64,000 bases of DNA from Pannonibacter sp. SL95 (GCF_026672425.1 NZ_JAPPRC010000003.1:445001-509000), one strand, 5' to 3'; positions 41,120 through 50,461 are shown, counted from the first letter of the stretch. The notes: generated by a model not told the origin, from the letters alone. Numbers and translations: made by a program.

Positions 41120-42826
41120 ATGCAAGACACCACCTATGTCTGTGATGTGCTCGTGGTGGGCTCGGGCGCCGGCGGCCTGTCGGCCGCAGTAGCTGCCGCC
41201 CATCGCAACCTGAAGGTTCTCGTGGTCGAAAAGGAGCCGGTCTTCGGCGGGACTTCGGCCCGCTCCGGCGGATGGATGTGGATCCCGGGCAATGGACCCG
41301 CCCGGCGTGCTGGGGTCGAGGACAGCGCGGCAAGGGCGCGGACCTATCTGCAGCATGAGACCGGCAAGCATTTCGACGCCGCGCGCATCGACGCCTTTCT
41401 GGACTACGGGCCCAAGGCGGTCGAGTTTTTCGAGCAGAACACCGAGCTGAAGTTCGATCTGGGGCCGACCTTTGCGGACTATCACCCCGATGCGCCTGGC
41501 GGCATGCCGGGCGGGCGGTCGATTGTGGCGCGGCCCTTCGACGGACGCGAACTGGGTCCTGAGATCCGTCGCCTGCGCCCGCCGCTGGCGGAGATTACCT
41601 TTCTCGGCATGATGATCGGTTCGGGCAAGGAACTGCTGCACTTCTTCAACGTGACGCGGTCGCCGGTTTCGGCCTTATTCGTCAGCAAGCTGTTTGCGAA
41701 GTTCCTGCGCGACAAGCTGTTCCATGGCCGGGCCATGCGGCTGATGAATGGCAATGCGCTGGTCGCGCGGCTGGCGAAGTCCTGCTTCGACAAGGGCGTG
41801 CCGATCTGGACGCGCGCGGCCGTCAAGCGACTCACGCATGATGACAGCGGCCGTGTGACGGGGGCTGTGGTCGAGACCGAGACCGGCGAGGTGACCGTGC
41901 AGGCAAGCCGCGGCGTGGTGCTCGCCTGTGGCGGGTTCCCGCAGGACGTGACCCGGCGCAAGGCGCTGTTCCGCCATGCGCCGACCGGAAACGAGCATGT
42001 CTCGCCGGCCCCTCCGGGCAACACCGGGGATGGCCTGCGGCTGGGAGAGGCGGTCGGGGCCAGCATCGACGACAGCCTGCCGCATCCGGCGGCCTGGGTG
42101 CCGGTGTCGCGCCCGCCGAAACCCGATGGCACGCTGGGCGTGTTCCCGCATTTCGTCGACCGATCGAAGCCCGGCATTATCGCCGTGACCCGTTCGGGAC
42201 GGCGCTTCGTCAACGAGGCCGACAGCTACCACGACTTCTGCCAGGCGATGTATGACCGCTGCCGGGAGGAAGGCGGCGAGATCTGCGCCTATTTCATCGC
42301 GGACCATCGTACCTTCCGCAAGTACGGCCTCGGTTACGCGAAGCCCTCGCCGGTGCCCTTCAGGCAGCACATCAAGTCCGGCTATCTCTTCTGCGGCAAG
42401 ACCCTCAGTGAGCTGGCGACGCAGATCGGCGCCAATCCGGCGCAGCTGGAGGAAACCGTGCGGGAGTTCAACAAGCATGCTGTGCATGGTTGCGATCCGG
42501 CCTTCAACAAGGGATCGACCGCCTACAACAGATCGCTCGGCGATCCGGAACATGGACCCAACCCTTGCGTTGCGCCGGTCACCAAGGGGCCGTTCTATGC
42601 GGTCAAGCTGGTGATCGGCGACCTTGGCACGTTTGCCGGTTTGAGGACGGACGAGAACGCACGGGTGCTGGACGAAGAGCGGCGGCCAATCGCCGGGCTC
42701 TATGCCGCCGGCAACGACGCGGCCAGCATCATGGGTGGCAATTATCCGGGCGGCGGTATCACGCTTGGACCGGCGATCACCTTCGGCTACATCGCCGCGC
42801 GGCACATGTCGGGGGCCAACTCGTGA
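41120..42826 (+). CDS. FAD-dependent oxidoreductase (3-ketosteroid dehydrogenase / fumarate reductase family)
   Basis: About 568 residues. The N-terminal FAD site is VLVVGSGAGGLSAAVAAA followed by VVEKEPVFGGTSARSGGWMW. The C-terminal FAD-binding segment is AAGNDAASIMGGNYPGGGIT then LGPAITFGYIAARH. This C-terminal pattern is typical of KstD-like enzymes that desaturate cyclic ketones. No signal peptide, so cytoplasmic. ATG at 41120 has AGGAAA upstream; ATG at 41096 would add 8 residues. It is coupled to the DMT transporter gene by a 4-bp overlap. Substrate unknown; a cyclic ketone or enone is inferred from the family. Confidence 0.87.
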   Translation: MQDTTYVCDVLVVGSGAGGLSAAVAAAHRNLKVLVVEKEPVFGGTSARSGGWMWIPGNGPARRAGVEDSAARARTYLQHETGKHFDAARIDAFLDYGPKAVEFFEQNTELKFDLGPTFADYHPDAPGGMPGGRSIVARPFDGRELGPEIRRLRPPLAEITFLGMMIGSGKELLHFFNVTRSPVSALFVSKLFAKFLRDKLFHGRAMRLMNGNALVARLAKSCFDKGVPIWTRAAVKRLTHDDSGRVTGAVVETETGEVTVQASRGVVLACGGFPQDVTRRKALFRHAPTGNEHVSPAPPGNTGDGLRLGEAVGASIDDSLPHPAAWVPVSRPPKPDGTLGVFPHFVDRSKPGIIAVTRSGRRFVNEADSYHDFCQAMYDRCREEGGEICAYFIADHRTFRKYGLGYAKPSPVPFRQHIKSGYLFCGKTLSELATQIGANPAQLEETVREFNKHAVHGCDPAFNKGSTAYNRSLGDPEHGPNPCVAPVTKGPFYAVKLVIGDLGTFAGLRTDENARVLDEERRPIAGLYAAGNDAASIMGGNYPGGGITLGPAITFGYIAARHMSGANS

Positions 42827-43800
42827 CAGTGGCGGCAGGTCTGGACGCGCGCGGGGCGGGCGTCGGAGCCGGAGCCGGCTTCGGACTTCTCGCTTGTGTC
42901 TTCTGGGCCTTCTACAACACGGGTACCGATCTTGGCCGCAGCTGGGGGTTCTCCAGCCTCGACTTGATGACCATCCGCTTCTGGGTCGCTGCGCTTCTGT
43001 TCTTGCCGCTGATGGCCTTCAGCCGGAAGCCTGAGGAGACGAACGATCCGGGGCGGGTGAGTGGCGGCTGGCTGACAGGCGGTCTACCATTGGGTCGACT
43101 GGTCCTGCTGACCATCTGCATTGGCCCTCCCTTCACGCTCTTGATCAACACCGGCTACGGCATTGCCCCGCTTGCGCATGCGGTGGTGATCAGTCCTGGC
43201 ATGACAATGCTGACCGCCAACGCGCTCTCCGTGCTGCTGGATCGCAGGCCGATGCCCGTGGCGCGGATGGCCGGGCTGCTGCTGGTGTCGGGAGGTTTGA
43301 TCGCCATGGCGCTCGAACAGCCTGTCTCCAAGACGCCCGGGGTCGAGGTCTGGCTTGGAGACCTTTGCTTTGTCGGATCAGGCACGCTGTGGGGTGTGTT
43401 CACCTACCTGTCGGCGCGCTGGCAGCTGGATCCGGTGCGTGCGATGGGTGCGGTCACACTGGTATCGGCGGCGCTGGTGCTGCTGCCATTCTGGCTGCTG
43501 TTGTCCGGCGATGTTCCACCTGTCGCGGCCTGGGGGTGGCAGGCCTTGTTTCAGGGTGTCCTTGGCGGGTGTCTCGCGCTGCTTGCCTATTCGCGTTCCG
43601 TGGCGCTGCTCGGGGCTGGGCTGTCGGCCATTTTCCCGGCCATGGTGCCGCCGCTCGCTGTTCTGGTGGCGATTCCGCTGACCGGCACCTGGCCATCCGT
43701 CACACAGTGGAGTGGCATTGCTCTGGCAAGTATAGGCCTGGTTGTGTCGCTCGACCTTCTGAAAAAACGCAGGGTCGACAAGCTGAGAAAGGGCCATTGA
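42823..43800 (+). CDS. EamA/DMT-family membrane transporter
   Basis: A 325-residue inner-membrane protein with about ten membrane helices in two EamA repeats. The first repeat runs from FGLLACVFWAFYNTGTDLGR through ISPGMTMLTANALSVLLDRR. The second runs from DLCFVGSGTLWGVFTYLSAR through FPAMVPPLAVLVAIPLTGTW. GTG at 42823 overlaps the flavoprotein stop (GTGA), giving translational coupling. DMT proteins mostly export metabolites. Its place inside a catabolic operon suggests release of an intermediate or product, though import is not excluded. Confidence 0.85.
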   Translation: MTVAAGLDARGAGVGAGAGFGLLACVFWAFYNTGTDLGRSWGFSSLDLMTIRFWVAALLFLPLMAFSRKPEETNDPGRVSGGWLTGGLPLGRLVLLTICIGPPFTLLINTGYGIAPLAHAVVISPGMTMLTANALSVLLDRRPMPVARMAGLLLVSGGLIAMALEQPVSKTPGVEVWLGDLCFVGSGTLWGVFTYLSARWQLDPVRAMGAVTLVSAALVLLPFWLLLSGDVPPVAAWGWQALFQGVLGGCLALLAYSRSVALLGAGLSAIFPAMVPPLAVLVAIPLTGTWPSVTQWSGIALASIGLVVSLDLLKKRRVDKLRKGH

Positions 43801-43832
43801 AAGACCGGAATGATTCATCTATGACAAATCTA

Positions 43833-43847
43833 TTAGAAAATATCTAA
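43833..43847. promoter_or_regulatory. Candidate operator TTAGA-N5-TCTAA before the TRAP genes
   Basis: A perfect inverted repeat (TTAGA, AAATA, TCTAA) within an AT-rich island, 80 bp upstream of the DctP start. Nothing identifies the protein that binds; the IclR pair is the nearest candidate. Confidence 0.45.
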
Positions 43848-43926
43848 CGATTGGGCGGTCGTTACTGACGGCCCGGGACGGAGGAAGGGCGCTGCAGCAG
43901 CGGCGCTCGAATGGGAGGAGAGAAAA

Positions 43927-44958
43927 ATGAAGTCAGTTTTTGCAGCAGCCCTTATGGCTGGCGTTGCCCTGACCACCGGAGTGGCGCAGGCAGCGAGTTT
44001 CGATCTCCAGAGCGTTTTCGGCCTCAACGTGCCGTCGATCGGGCCAAGCCCGCAGCTGTGGGCTGAGCGCGTCAAGCTGATGACCAATGGCGAGATCGAT
44101 ATCAAGGTGCATGGTGCCGGCGACTTCGTGCCGCCCTTCGAGGTGTTCGGCGCGGTCAGCTCCGGCGCGATCCCGATGGGCTTCGACTGGATCGGCTACT
44201 GGGCCAGCACCATTCCGGTCGCAAACCTTGTCGGCTCGATGCCGTTTGGGCCGAGCCCGGACGTCTCGCTCGGCTGGATGTTCGAGGGCGGCGGTCTGGA
44301 GATCATCCAGAAGGCCTATGACCCGCATGGCGTCCAGATCATCCCCTGCCATCTGGTGGTGGGCGAGGCCGGCGGCTGGTTCAACAAGGAAATCAGCTCG
44401 GTTGAGGACTTCAAGGGCCTCAACATGCGCATCGCTGGCCTCGGCGGCAAGACGCTGGCCAAGCTCGGCGCAAACACCCAGCTGGTGCCTGTCGGCGAGA
44501 TCTACGTGTCGCTGGAAACCGGCCGCATCGACGCGACCGAATTCTCCGCGCCGCAGCTCGACCTTGGCCTCGGCTTCCAGAAGGTCGCCAAGACCTACTA
44601 CTTCCCGGGCTGGCACCAGCCGTCGAGCTGGGACTCCATCATCATCAACAAGGATGTCTGGAAAGGCTTCAAGCCGGAGCAGCAGAAGATCATGATCGAG
44701 GCCTGCAAGGCGAACATCGCCTACAATCTCGGCAATCAGATCCATGCCCAGGCCGATGCCATTGCCAAGATCCGTGAGGCCGGTGTCACCGTGAAGCGGT
44801 TCCCTGACCAGGTGCTCGTTGACCTGAAGAAGGCATCGACCGAAGTGCTGAACGAAGAAGCGGCCAAGGATCCGATCTTCAAGGAAGCGCTCGACTCGCT
44901 CAACGCCTATGTGGCTCGGGTCGGCGAATGGAATGACTTGCAGGCGCTGCCGCGCTAA
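43927..44958 (+). CDS. TRAP transporter solute receptor (DctP family)
   Basis: 343 residues. Signal peptide MKSVFAAALMAGVALTTGVA, cleaved after AQA. The DctP fold is shown by LMTNGEIDIKVHGAGDFVPP, FDWIGYWASTIPVANLVGSM, DFKGLNMRIAGLGGKTLAKL and the Arg-containing VGEIYVSLETGRIDATEFSA. The conserved ligand Arg of DctP proteins would be in LNMRIAG. It binds an organic acid in the periplasm for the DctQ/DctM pair. A strong GGGAGGAG lies before ATG. The ligand is unknown. Confidence 0.9.
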   Translation: MKSVFAAALMAGVALTTGVAQAASFDLQSVFGLNVPSIGPSPQLWAERVKLMTNGEIDIKVHGAGDFVPPFEVFGAVSSGAIPMGFDWIGYWASTIPVANLVGSMPFGPSPDVSLGWMFEGGGLEIIQKAYDPHGVQIIPCHLVVGEAGGWFNKEISSVEDFKGLNMRIAGLGGKTLAKLGANTQLVPVGEIYVSLETGRIDATEFSAPQLDLGLGFQKVAKTYYFPGWHQPSSWDSIIINKDVWKGFKPEQQKIMIEACKANIAYNLGNQIHAQADAIAKIREAGVTVKRFPDQVLVDLKKASTEVLNEEAAKDPIFKEALDSLNAYVARVGEWNDLQALPR

Positions 44959-44973
44959 GGCTGGATGAGACAG

Positions 44974-44999
44974 GCGGGCGGTGCGTCTGCGCCGCCCGT
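44974..44999 (+). terminator. GC hairpin after the TRAP receptor gene
   Basis: GCGGGCGG pairs with CCGCCCGT around TGCGTCTGCG, 15 bp after the stop codon. There is no U-run. It matches the position of hairpins after the other receptor genes in this window. Confidence 0.5.
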
Positions 45000-45068
45000 C
45001 ACGCCCTCCCGGGGCGGTGACTGTCACTCGCCCTTCCGCTGCCCTTTTCGTTTCAGGGGACCAAAGCC

Positions 45069-45635
45069 ATGTCTCGCCTTCTCCAGGCCGTGACCGATCT
45101 TGCCTGCTGGCCGGGACGGGTCATCGGCTGGCTGATGCTGCCGCTCATTCTGTTCGTCTGTCTCGGCGTCATCGCGGCGCAGTTCGGATTGAACCGCCTG
45201 ATTGACTGGCAGGTTTCCGTTCCGCTGCTTGGCACGGGCATCACGTCCAACACGCTGCTCGACCTGCAATGGTCCGCTTTTGCCCTGATCGCGCTGTTTG
45301 GCGGCGTTCTGGCCTTTGCCGACCGGGTACATGTGAATGTCGACTTTCTGTCGGCCCGGTTCTCGCCTCGCACACGGGCAATCATTGACCTCGCCGGTGA
45401 CGTCCTGTTCCTCTTGCCCTTCTGCGGCATTGTCGTCTGGTACGGCAGCAAGTTCGCGCTGACGTCCTTCAATTCGGGCGAAGCATCCACCTATGGCGGG
45501 CTGCGCGACTACTGGGTGGTCAAGGCCTGCATTCCCCTGTCGTTCCTGCTGCTGGGACTTGCGGGCGTTGCCAGGATCCTTGCGACAGTGAAACGACTTC
45601 TGGCTGGCCAACCGCATGTGGGAGACAAGGCATGA
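45069..45635 (+). CDS. TRAP transporter small permease (DctQ family)
   Basis: A 188-residue protein with four membrane helices: GWLMLPLILFVCLGVIAAQF; LQWSAFALIALFGGVLAFAD; IIDLAGDVLFLLPFCGIVVW; and CIPLSFLLLGLAGVARILAT. The ADRVHVNVDFLSARFSPRTR segment after helix 2 is the typical DctQ loop. It pairs with the large permease encoded downstream, which it overlaps by 4 bp (ATGA). Confidence 0.88.
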   Translation: MSRLLQAVTDLACWPGRVIGWLMLPLILFVCLGVIAAQFGLNRLIDWQVSVPLLGTGITSNTLLDLQWSAFALIALFGGVLAFADRVHVNVDFLSARFSPRTRAIIDLAGDVLFLLPFCGIVVWYGSKFALTSFNSGEASTYGGLRDYWVVKACIPLSFLLLGLAGVARILATVKRLLAGQPHVGDKA

Positions 45636-46972
45636 GCCCGGAAATTCTCTGGCCACTGCTCATGCTGGCCGGTCTCGTCGCCGGCATCTTCGTGGGCTAT
45701 CCAGTCGCCTTCGTGCTGGCCGGCATCGGCATCCTGTTTGCGGTTGCTGCCGATGTGCCGATGCTGTTCCTGTCGACCTCGGTCTCGCGCATCTACTCCG
45801 GCATCCTGACCAACTGGCTGTTGATCGCGATCCCGCTTTTCGTCTTCATGGGGCTGATGCTGGAGCGCTCCGGCGTCGCCGAGCGGCTGCTGAAATCACT
45901 CGCCGGCGTGTTCCGCGGCGTTCCCGGCGGCTATGCCTTCGCGGTGGCGATCATCGGCATCGTCATGGCGGCCTCCACCGGCATCATCGGGGCGTCGGTG
46001 GTGCTGATGGGCATGATGGCGCTGCCGACCATGCTAGCCAACCGCTACGACCCGAAGATTTCCTGCGGTCTCATCGCGGCCAGCGGCACGCTCGGCATCC
46101 TGATCCCGCCCAGCATCATGTTGATCGTCCTGGGGGACCAGCTGCGTGTCTCGGTGGGTGAACTGTTCATGGGCGCGGTCGGTCCCGGCCTGCTGCTCGG
46201 CCTGCTCTATGTTCTCTATCTTGTGGGTGTTGCGATCTTCCAGCCGCACCGCATGCCGGCGGCCGAGACCGGTGAGGCGCAACCGTTCTGGCAGGCCTTC
46301 GGCACGCTGACCAAGGATCTGCTTGCCCCGGCGCTGCTGATCCTGGCGGTGCTGGGCACCATCGTGGCCGGTATTGCGACGCCGACGGAATCGGCGGCCA
46401 TTGGTGCGGTCGGCGCGACGATCCTGGCGATCTCCTCGGGCGGGCTCAATTTCGCGGTGCTGCGGTCGGCGCTTCTCGATACGACGAAGACCACAGCCAT
46501 GATCATCTTCGTGATGATGGGAGCGACAGTGTTCAGCGTGGTGTTCCGCAAGCTTGGCGGCGACACGCTGATCCTCGACATGTTCTCCAGCCTCGGCACC
46601 AGCCCCTATGTGGTGCTGTTCGTGATCATGGCGCTGGTGTTCCTGCTCGGGTTCTTCCTCGACTGGGTGGAAATCACGCTGGTCGTGGTGCCGATCGTGG
46701 CGCCTGTGGTGGCCGGGCTCGACTTCGGCCTGCCGAAGGAACAGACGCTGATCTGGTTCGCCATTGCGCTGGCGGTCAACCTGCAGACCTCGTTCCTGAC
46801 GCCGCCCTTCGGCTATGCCCTGTTCTACCTGCGCGGGATCGCGCCGAAGGGCGTGACCATCGGCATGATCTACCGGGGCATCATCCCCTTCGTCGTGATC
46901 CAGGTCGTGGCACTGCTGCTCGTTGTGTCGTTCCCGCAGATCGCCTTGTGGCTCCCGGCTGCGCTCAACTGA
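45632..46972 (+). CDS. TRAP transporter large permease (DctM family)
   Basis: 446 residues with about 12 membrane helices. DctM signatures are NWLLIAIPLFVFMGLMLERS, GGYAFAVAIIGIVMAASTGI, GTLGILIPPSIMLIVLGDQL and TSFLTPPFGYALFYLRGIAP. It forms the ion-coupled channel of the DctPQM system. Its 3' end overlaps the end of the convergent transglutaminase-like gene by 8 bp. Confidence 0.92.
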   Translation: MSPEILWPLLMLAGLVAGIFVGYPVAFVLAGIGILFAVAADVPMLFLSTSVSRIYSGILTNWLLIAIPLFVFMGLMLERSGVAERLLKSLAGVFRGVPGGYAFAVAIIGIVMAASTGIIGASVVLMGMMALPTMLANRYDPKISCGLIAASGTLGILIPPSIMLIVLGDQLRVSVGELFMGAVGPGLLLGLLYVLYLVGVAIFQPHRMPAAETGEAQPFWQAFGTLTKDLLAPALLILAVLGTIVAGIATPTESAAIGAVGATILAISSGGLNFAVLRSALLDTTKTTAMIIFVMMGATVFSVVFRKLGGDTLILDMFSSLGTSPYVVLFVIMALVFLLGFFLDWVEITLVVVPIVAPVVAGLDFGLPKEQTLIWFAIALAVNLQTSFLTPPFGYALFYLRGIAPKGVTIGMIYRGIIPFVVIQVVALLLVVSFPQIALWLPAALN

Positions 46973-47792
46973 GCCGGGCGCCCGTTGGCAAAGAGCGGCC
47001 GTCAGGGCCGCTCGCATCGACGAAGCCCTTCAGGATGGTGATCGAGACATCATGGCTGGCCAGCGGGAAAATGAGATCGCGGCCGGCGGTCAGCGCAAAG
47101 CGGGTGCCGGGCTTCGGGTTGTAGGCCGGCGTGCTCGGCCCGAGGCCATACTTGAGATGATGGGAGATGTCCCAGTGGTGCGGTGCACTGGCAGCATTGA
47201 CCACGAACCAGCAGTGCCCCGGCGCGGAGACATCCGCGCCTTCGGGGAAGAAGATGCCGCTGACATACGCAGCCTCAATGTCCGCAGCGCGCATCGCGGC
47301 AACAGCATAGCTGTGCGTGTCGACGCAGGTGCCCAGATGCGTGTCGCAGGCAAGTGCGGGCATTGCGTCGGTGTCATCCGCCAGGCCGATGTCGCGGACA
47401 CCATATTCGAAACGGTCGTCGACATGCCGGACGATGGCCGAAACGCGATCAGCCGGATTTGCATCGGCGGGCAACAGGGAGCGCATGAGGGCTGCGAGGT
47501 CCGGTGACGGTGTTTCATGAGCCCCGCCCGTCGGCGCGAACAGCCACTGCGGAAATGCCGAAGCGTCCTCGGAAAACTGCAGTTCAACTTCAGCTGCCCC
47601 GTCATCCGGCGATATCAGCAGCGCCATCTGGCCGCTGTTTCGGGCGCGGATAAGTCCAAGATTTGTGCCCCGATTGACCCGGATGGCCTGCACCGTCTGT
47701 TCCGGTGTGTCGAACGGGATGCCAAACAGCAAGTGACTTGCGGAATTCGTCGGCTCTGTCAGGGTAAATGTCACATGGGGCATGATAGTCAT
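46965..47792 (-). CDS. Transglutaminase-like domain protein
   Basis: 275 residues with no signal peptide. The C-terminal half carries a transglutaminase-like triad: Cys in LGTCVDTHSYAVAAMRAADI, His in GHCWFVVNAASAPHHWDISH and Asp in HWDISHHLKYG. The N-terminal 100 residues match the beta-rich region found before this domain in bacterial proteins (the BTLCP-like or TGM N-terminal type). Such proteins act as cysteine peptidases or amidases of unknown substrate. It is convergent to DctM with an 8-bp overlap and divergent from the DMT gene. ATG at 47792 or 47783 may be the start. Confidence 0.8.
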   Translation of the reverse strand: MTIMPHVTFTLTEPTNSASHLLFGIPFDTPEQTVQAIRVNRGTNLGLIRARNSGQMALLISPDDGAAEVELQFSEDASAFPQWLFAPTGGAHETPSPDLAALMRSLLPADANPADRVSAIVRHVDDRFEYGVRDIGLADDTDAMPALACDTHLGTCVDTHSYAVAAMRAADIEAAYVSGIFFPEGADVSAPGHCWFVVNAASAPHHWDISHHLKYGLGPSTPAYNPKPGTRFALTAGRDLIFPLASHDVSITILKGFVDASGPDGRSLPTGARLS

Positions 47793-47915
47793 CCGGATGT
47801 CTTGGCTGGCTGGTTTCTATCCCCGACCTGCGACAGACGCTCGTCAGTCCCGTGACGGTGCCGTGACATTCCTTGACGCCCGCATCATCTGCCAAAGCCC
47901 CCGAGAGGCGACACC

Positions 47916-48854
47916 ATGACCGTTGTTCCGAATCCGTCCGAGAACGGTGATCGCCGCTGGTTTGCGGGAATGAGCCCGAACCTGGCCGCCTCCGGTCTGA
48001 TGATCCTGTCGTTCTTCGTCTTTTCAATTATGGCCGTGTTCATGCGTGAGGTCGGTGACACGATCCACGTGATCCAGGTGATCCTGATCCGGCAGGCGGT
48101 CGCCATGTTGCTGATGACGCCCTGGTTCTGGCGGGACCGGGCCTTCATCCTGAGACCGCGCGGGTTTCGGCTGCATGTCACCCGAGGCATTCTGGCTGTG
48201 ATCGCGATGGCCTGTGGCCTGACCTCGATCCTCCACATTTCCTTTGCGGATGCGACGGCAATCCAGATGAGCGAGGTGCTGATAGCCACGGCACTGGCAG
48301 CTATCGTGCTCAAGGAGCATGTCGGGTGGCGCCGCTGGACGGCAACGGCCATCGGATTTGTCGGCGTGGTCGTCATGACCAAGCCGTTCGGCGGCGGCTT
48401 TGAGCCCTATGCTCTCGTGGCGCTGCTGGGCGCGGCAACCGGTGGGGCAGGGATGATCGCAGTCCGTCTCGGCTCAGCCTTTGACCGCACCACGACGGTG
48501 CTGTTCTGGCAGGCCGTGGTCGTAATCACGCTGGTCGGACCGGTGGCAGCCTTTGTCTGGGTGACGCCAACGCAGGAAGACGCGGTGCTTCTGATCGGCA
48601 TGGCGCTGATCTTTGCCGCCGGCAACTGGCTCTTTACCTCTGCCCTGCGTCTTGGCGATACAGCGGCCATCGCACCGCTACATTACCTGCGGCTGATCAT
48701 CATGGCCGGCCTTGGCTGGTGGATCTACGCCGAGGTGCCGAGCCTGACCACGGTGATCGGTGCCGTTCTGGTCCTCGGTGCCGCGTCCTATACGATTGGA
48801 CGCAATGCCCGCAAGAAGTCCCTGGCCGAGCCGGATGGCCCTCCCTCCGCCTGA
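47916..48854 (+). CDS. EamA/DMT-family membrane transporter
   Basis: 312 residues with about ten membrane helices in two EamA repeats. The first has NLAASGLMILSFFVFSIMAV and IQMSEVLIATALAAIVLKEH. The second has FEPYALVALLGAATGGAGMI and PLHYLRLIIMAGLGWWIYAE. The order and the MSEVLIATALAA segment fit the SAM/riboflavin-type branch of the DMT superfamily (RhaT/YedA-like). Substrate unknown. It stands alone between the minus-strand transglutaminase and copper genes. Confidence 0.86.
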   Translation: MTVVPNPSENGDRRWFAGMSPNLAASGLMILSFFVFSIMAVFMREVGDTIHVIQVILIRQAVAMLLMTPWFWRDRAFILRPRGFRLHVTRGILAVIAMACGLTSILHISFADATAIQMSEVLIATALAAIVLKEHVGWRRWTATAIGFVGVVVMTKPFGGGFEPYALVALLGAATGGAGMIAVRLGSAFDRTTTVLFWQAVVVITLVGPVAAFVWVTPTQEDAVLLIGMALIFAAGNWLFTSALRLGDTAAIAPLHYLRLIIMAGLGWWIYAEVPSLTTVIGAVLVLGAASYTIGRNARKKSLAEPDGPPSA

Positions 48855-48880
48855 AGGACCCGCCGTCATGAGGTGAGTGA

Positions 48881-50461
48881 TCAGGGCAGCGCGGGCAGTG
48901 GTTCCACGAGTTTCTGCACCTTGAAATCGTTGATGAGAACGTCGAGCCGCAATACCCAGCCCTCAGCCAACGGCAGTGCAACCGGCTGCGACACATAGGT
49001 TCCCTCGGCCTGTCGGGCGAGCGACAGTTTCAGCCCGGCAATTCCGGCTTCCGGATTGGAGAGGGACCCGGTCAGGTCCTTCGGGAGCAAGGGCGCGCCG
49101 TCGGCATCCATCAGCACGACAGACAGGGCGAGCAAGCCATCGCCCTGCCGGGCGAGGCGAACATCCGCCATTGCGGTGGCTCCATGCAGATGCAGGTTCG
49201 CTATGGCCGGAGCCGGGGCGGCGAGGGCACGCGGCGGCGGCGTCAGGCGGAACCCGGCGACCAGAACGAGAATGGCAACGATCAGCAAGATCTCTGCGCC
49301 AAGGGTCAGGCGGAGATGACGCCTCGCCGCCAGTTGCAGCGCGGGCGATGCTGCGGCGAGACGGGGCGTCAGACGGATGCGATTGATGAGCGCGAGCACG
49401 AGAAGGCCTGCCACCAGGGCAAGCTTCACCATCAATAGGGTCCCGTAACTTGAGCCAAAGATCCGCTCCGCTGTGCCGAGCTGGACTGCCGCCAGAACCA
49501 CGCCGGTCGCCAGAAGTACGATGACCAGCGGGAGTGCGAGGCGCGAGTATCGAGTGAGTTCGGCGGCTGACAATGTCCCGTTCAGCGCACGGCACAGCAG
49601 CACGGGCAAGGTTCCGGCCCAGAACAGGGCAATTGTTGCATGCAGAGCCATGGCGGGAGACATGAGCGCGCGCGGGTCAGCGCCTGCGGCGTGCCCCGAC
49701 AGGGCAAAGCTTAATCCCGCGAGAGCCAGGGCCACTGTGGTTCCCGGCAAGGACGAGCCGCTTGCGATTGCCAGCATGGCCGAGGCTGCTGCAAAGAACG
49801 CGGTCAGTGCCAGCGGCGTCGAGAGCGCGGTTTGCCAAAGGGCGGGATCAACCAGAGAGCTGACGGGACGTCCCGTCAGGTCCAGTCCGTAGGCGGCAAC
49901 AAGGCTGATTGCCGTGGGCAGCGTCAGCCAGGCGCAGACCACGGCCATGCTGCCCTTGTCCTGCCGCAGCAAGGCCGCGCCAAACAGACCGGCGGTGCCG
50001 AAGGCCAGGGTGAGACTGAGGACAGCGCGGGCAGCGACAACTGCGGCAGAGCTGGCATTGGGGCCAGTCGCGGCGGTTTGGGCTGCCGGGCTTTCACTGC
50101 CAAAGGAAAAACGCAAGGTGCCAGCGACGGGATGTCCATCCGCGGATACGACACGCCAGCTGACGAGATGTGTGCCCACAAGCGTTCTTGCCGTCGAGGG
50201 CACCGGGATTGTCAGGCGCGTGTCGGCGCTGATCGCTGTGACATCGGTCTGTTGTCCGTCCGGCGTGATCCAGAGAGTGCCAAGCGGTGACACCGGCTCA
50301 TTGAACACAAGCATCAGCTCGGCCGGCATCTCGGCGACAAGGCTTGCCTCCTGTGGGCTCGCGGTCTGCAATTGCGCATGCGCCAGGGCTGACACAGGCA
50401 AGAAGAGCGCGGCAAGCAGGACGAGCAGGCGGGCAAGCATTGGATGGTCCGGGGTTGGCAT
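48881..50461 (-). CDS. CopC-CopD fusion, copper resistance/import protein
   Basis: About 526 residues. A signal peptide (MLARLLVLLAALFLPVSALA) leads into a CopC domain beginning with the N-terminal His ligand (HAQLQTASPQEASLV) and containing LVFNEPVSPLGTLW and the second copper His in VVSADGHPVAGTLRF. About eight membrane helices of CopD follow (residues 150-400; conserved HATIALFWAGTLPVLLCRAL), then a periplasmic C-terminal YcnI/CopZ-like beta domain (about residues 420-526). CopC-CopD fusions move copper at the inner membrane. The start is ATG at 50461 or 50440, both with weak Shine-Dalgarnos. It is the last gene of a three-gene copper operon. Confidence 0.87.
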   Translation of the reverse strand: MPTPDHPMLARLLVLLAALFLPVSALAHAQLQTASPQEASLVAEMPAELMLVFNEPVSPLGTLWITPDGQQTDVTAISADTRLTIPVPSTARTLVGTHLVSWRVVSADGHPVAGTLRFSFGSESPAAQTAATGPNASSAAVVAARAVLSLTLAFGTAGLFGAALLRQDKGSMAVVCAWLTLPTAISLVAAYGLDLTGRPVSSLVDPALWQTALSTPLALTAFFAAASAMLAIASGSSLPGTTVALALAGLSFALSGHAAGADPRALMSPAMALHATIALFWAGTLPVLLCRALNGTLSAAELTRYSRLALPLVIVLLATGVVLAAVQLGTAERIFGSSYGTLLMVKLALVAGLLVLALINRIRLTPRLAAASPALQLAARRHLRLTLGAEILLIVAILVLVAGFRLTPPPRALAAPAPAIANLHLHGATAMADVRLARQGDGLLALSVVLMDADGAPLLPKDLTGSLSNPEAGIAGLKLSLARQAEGTYVSQPVALPLAEGWVLRLDVLINDFKVQKLVEPLPALP

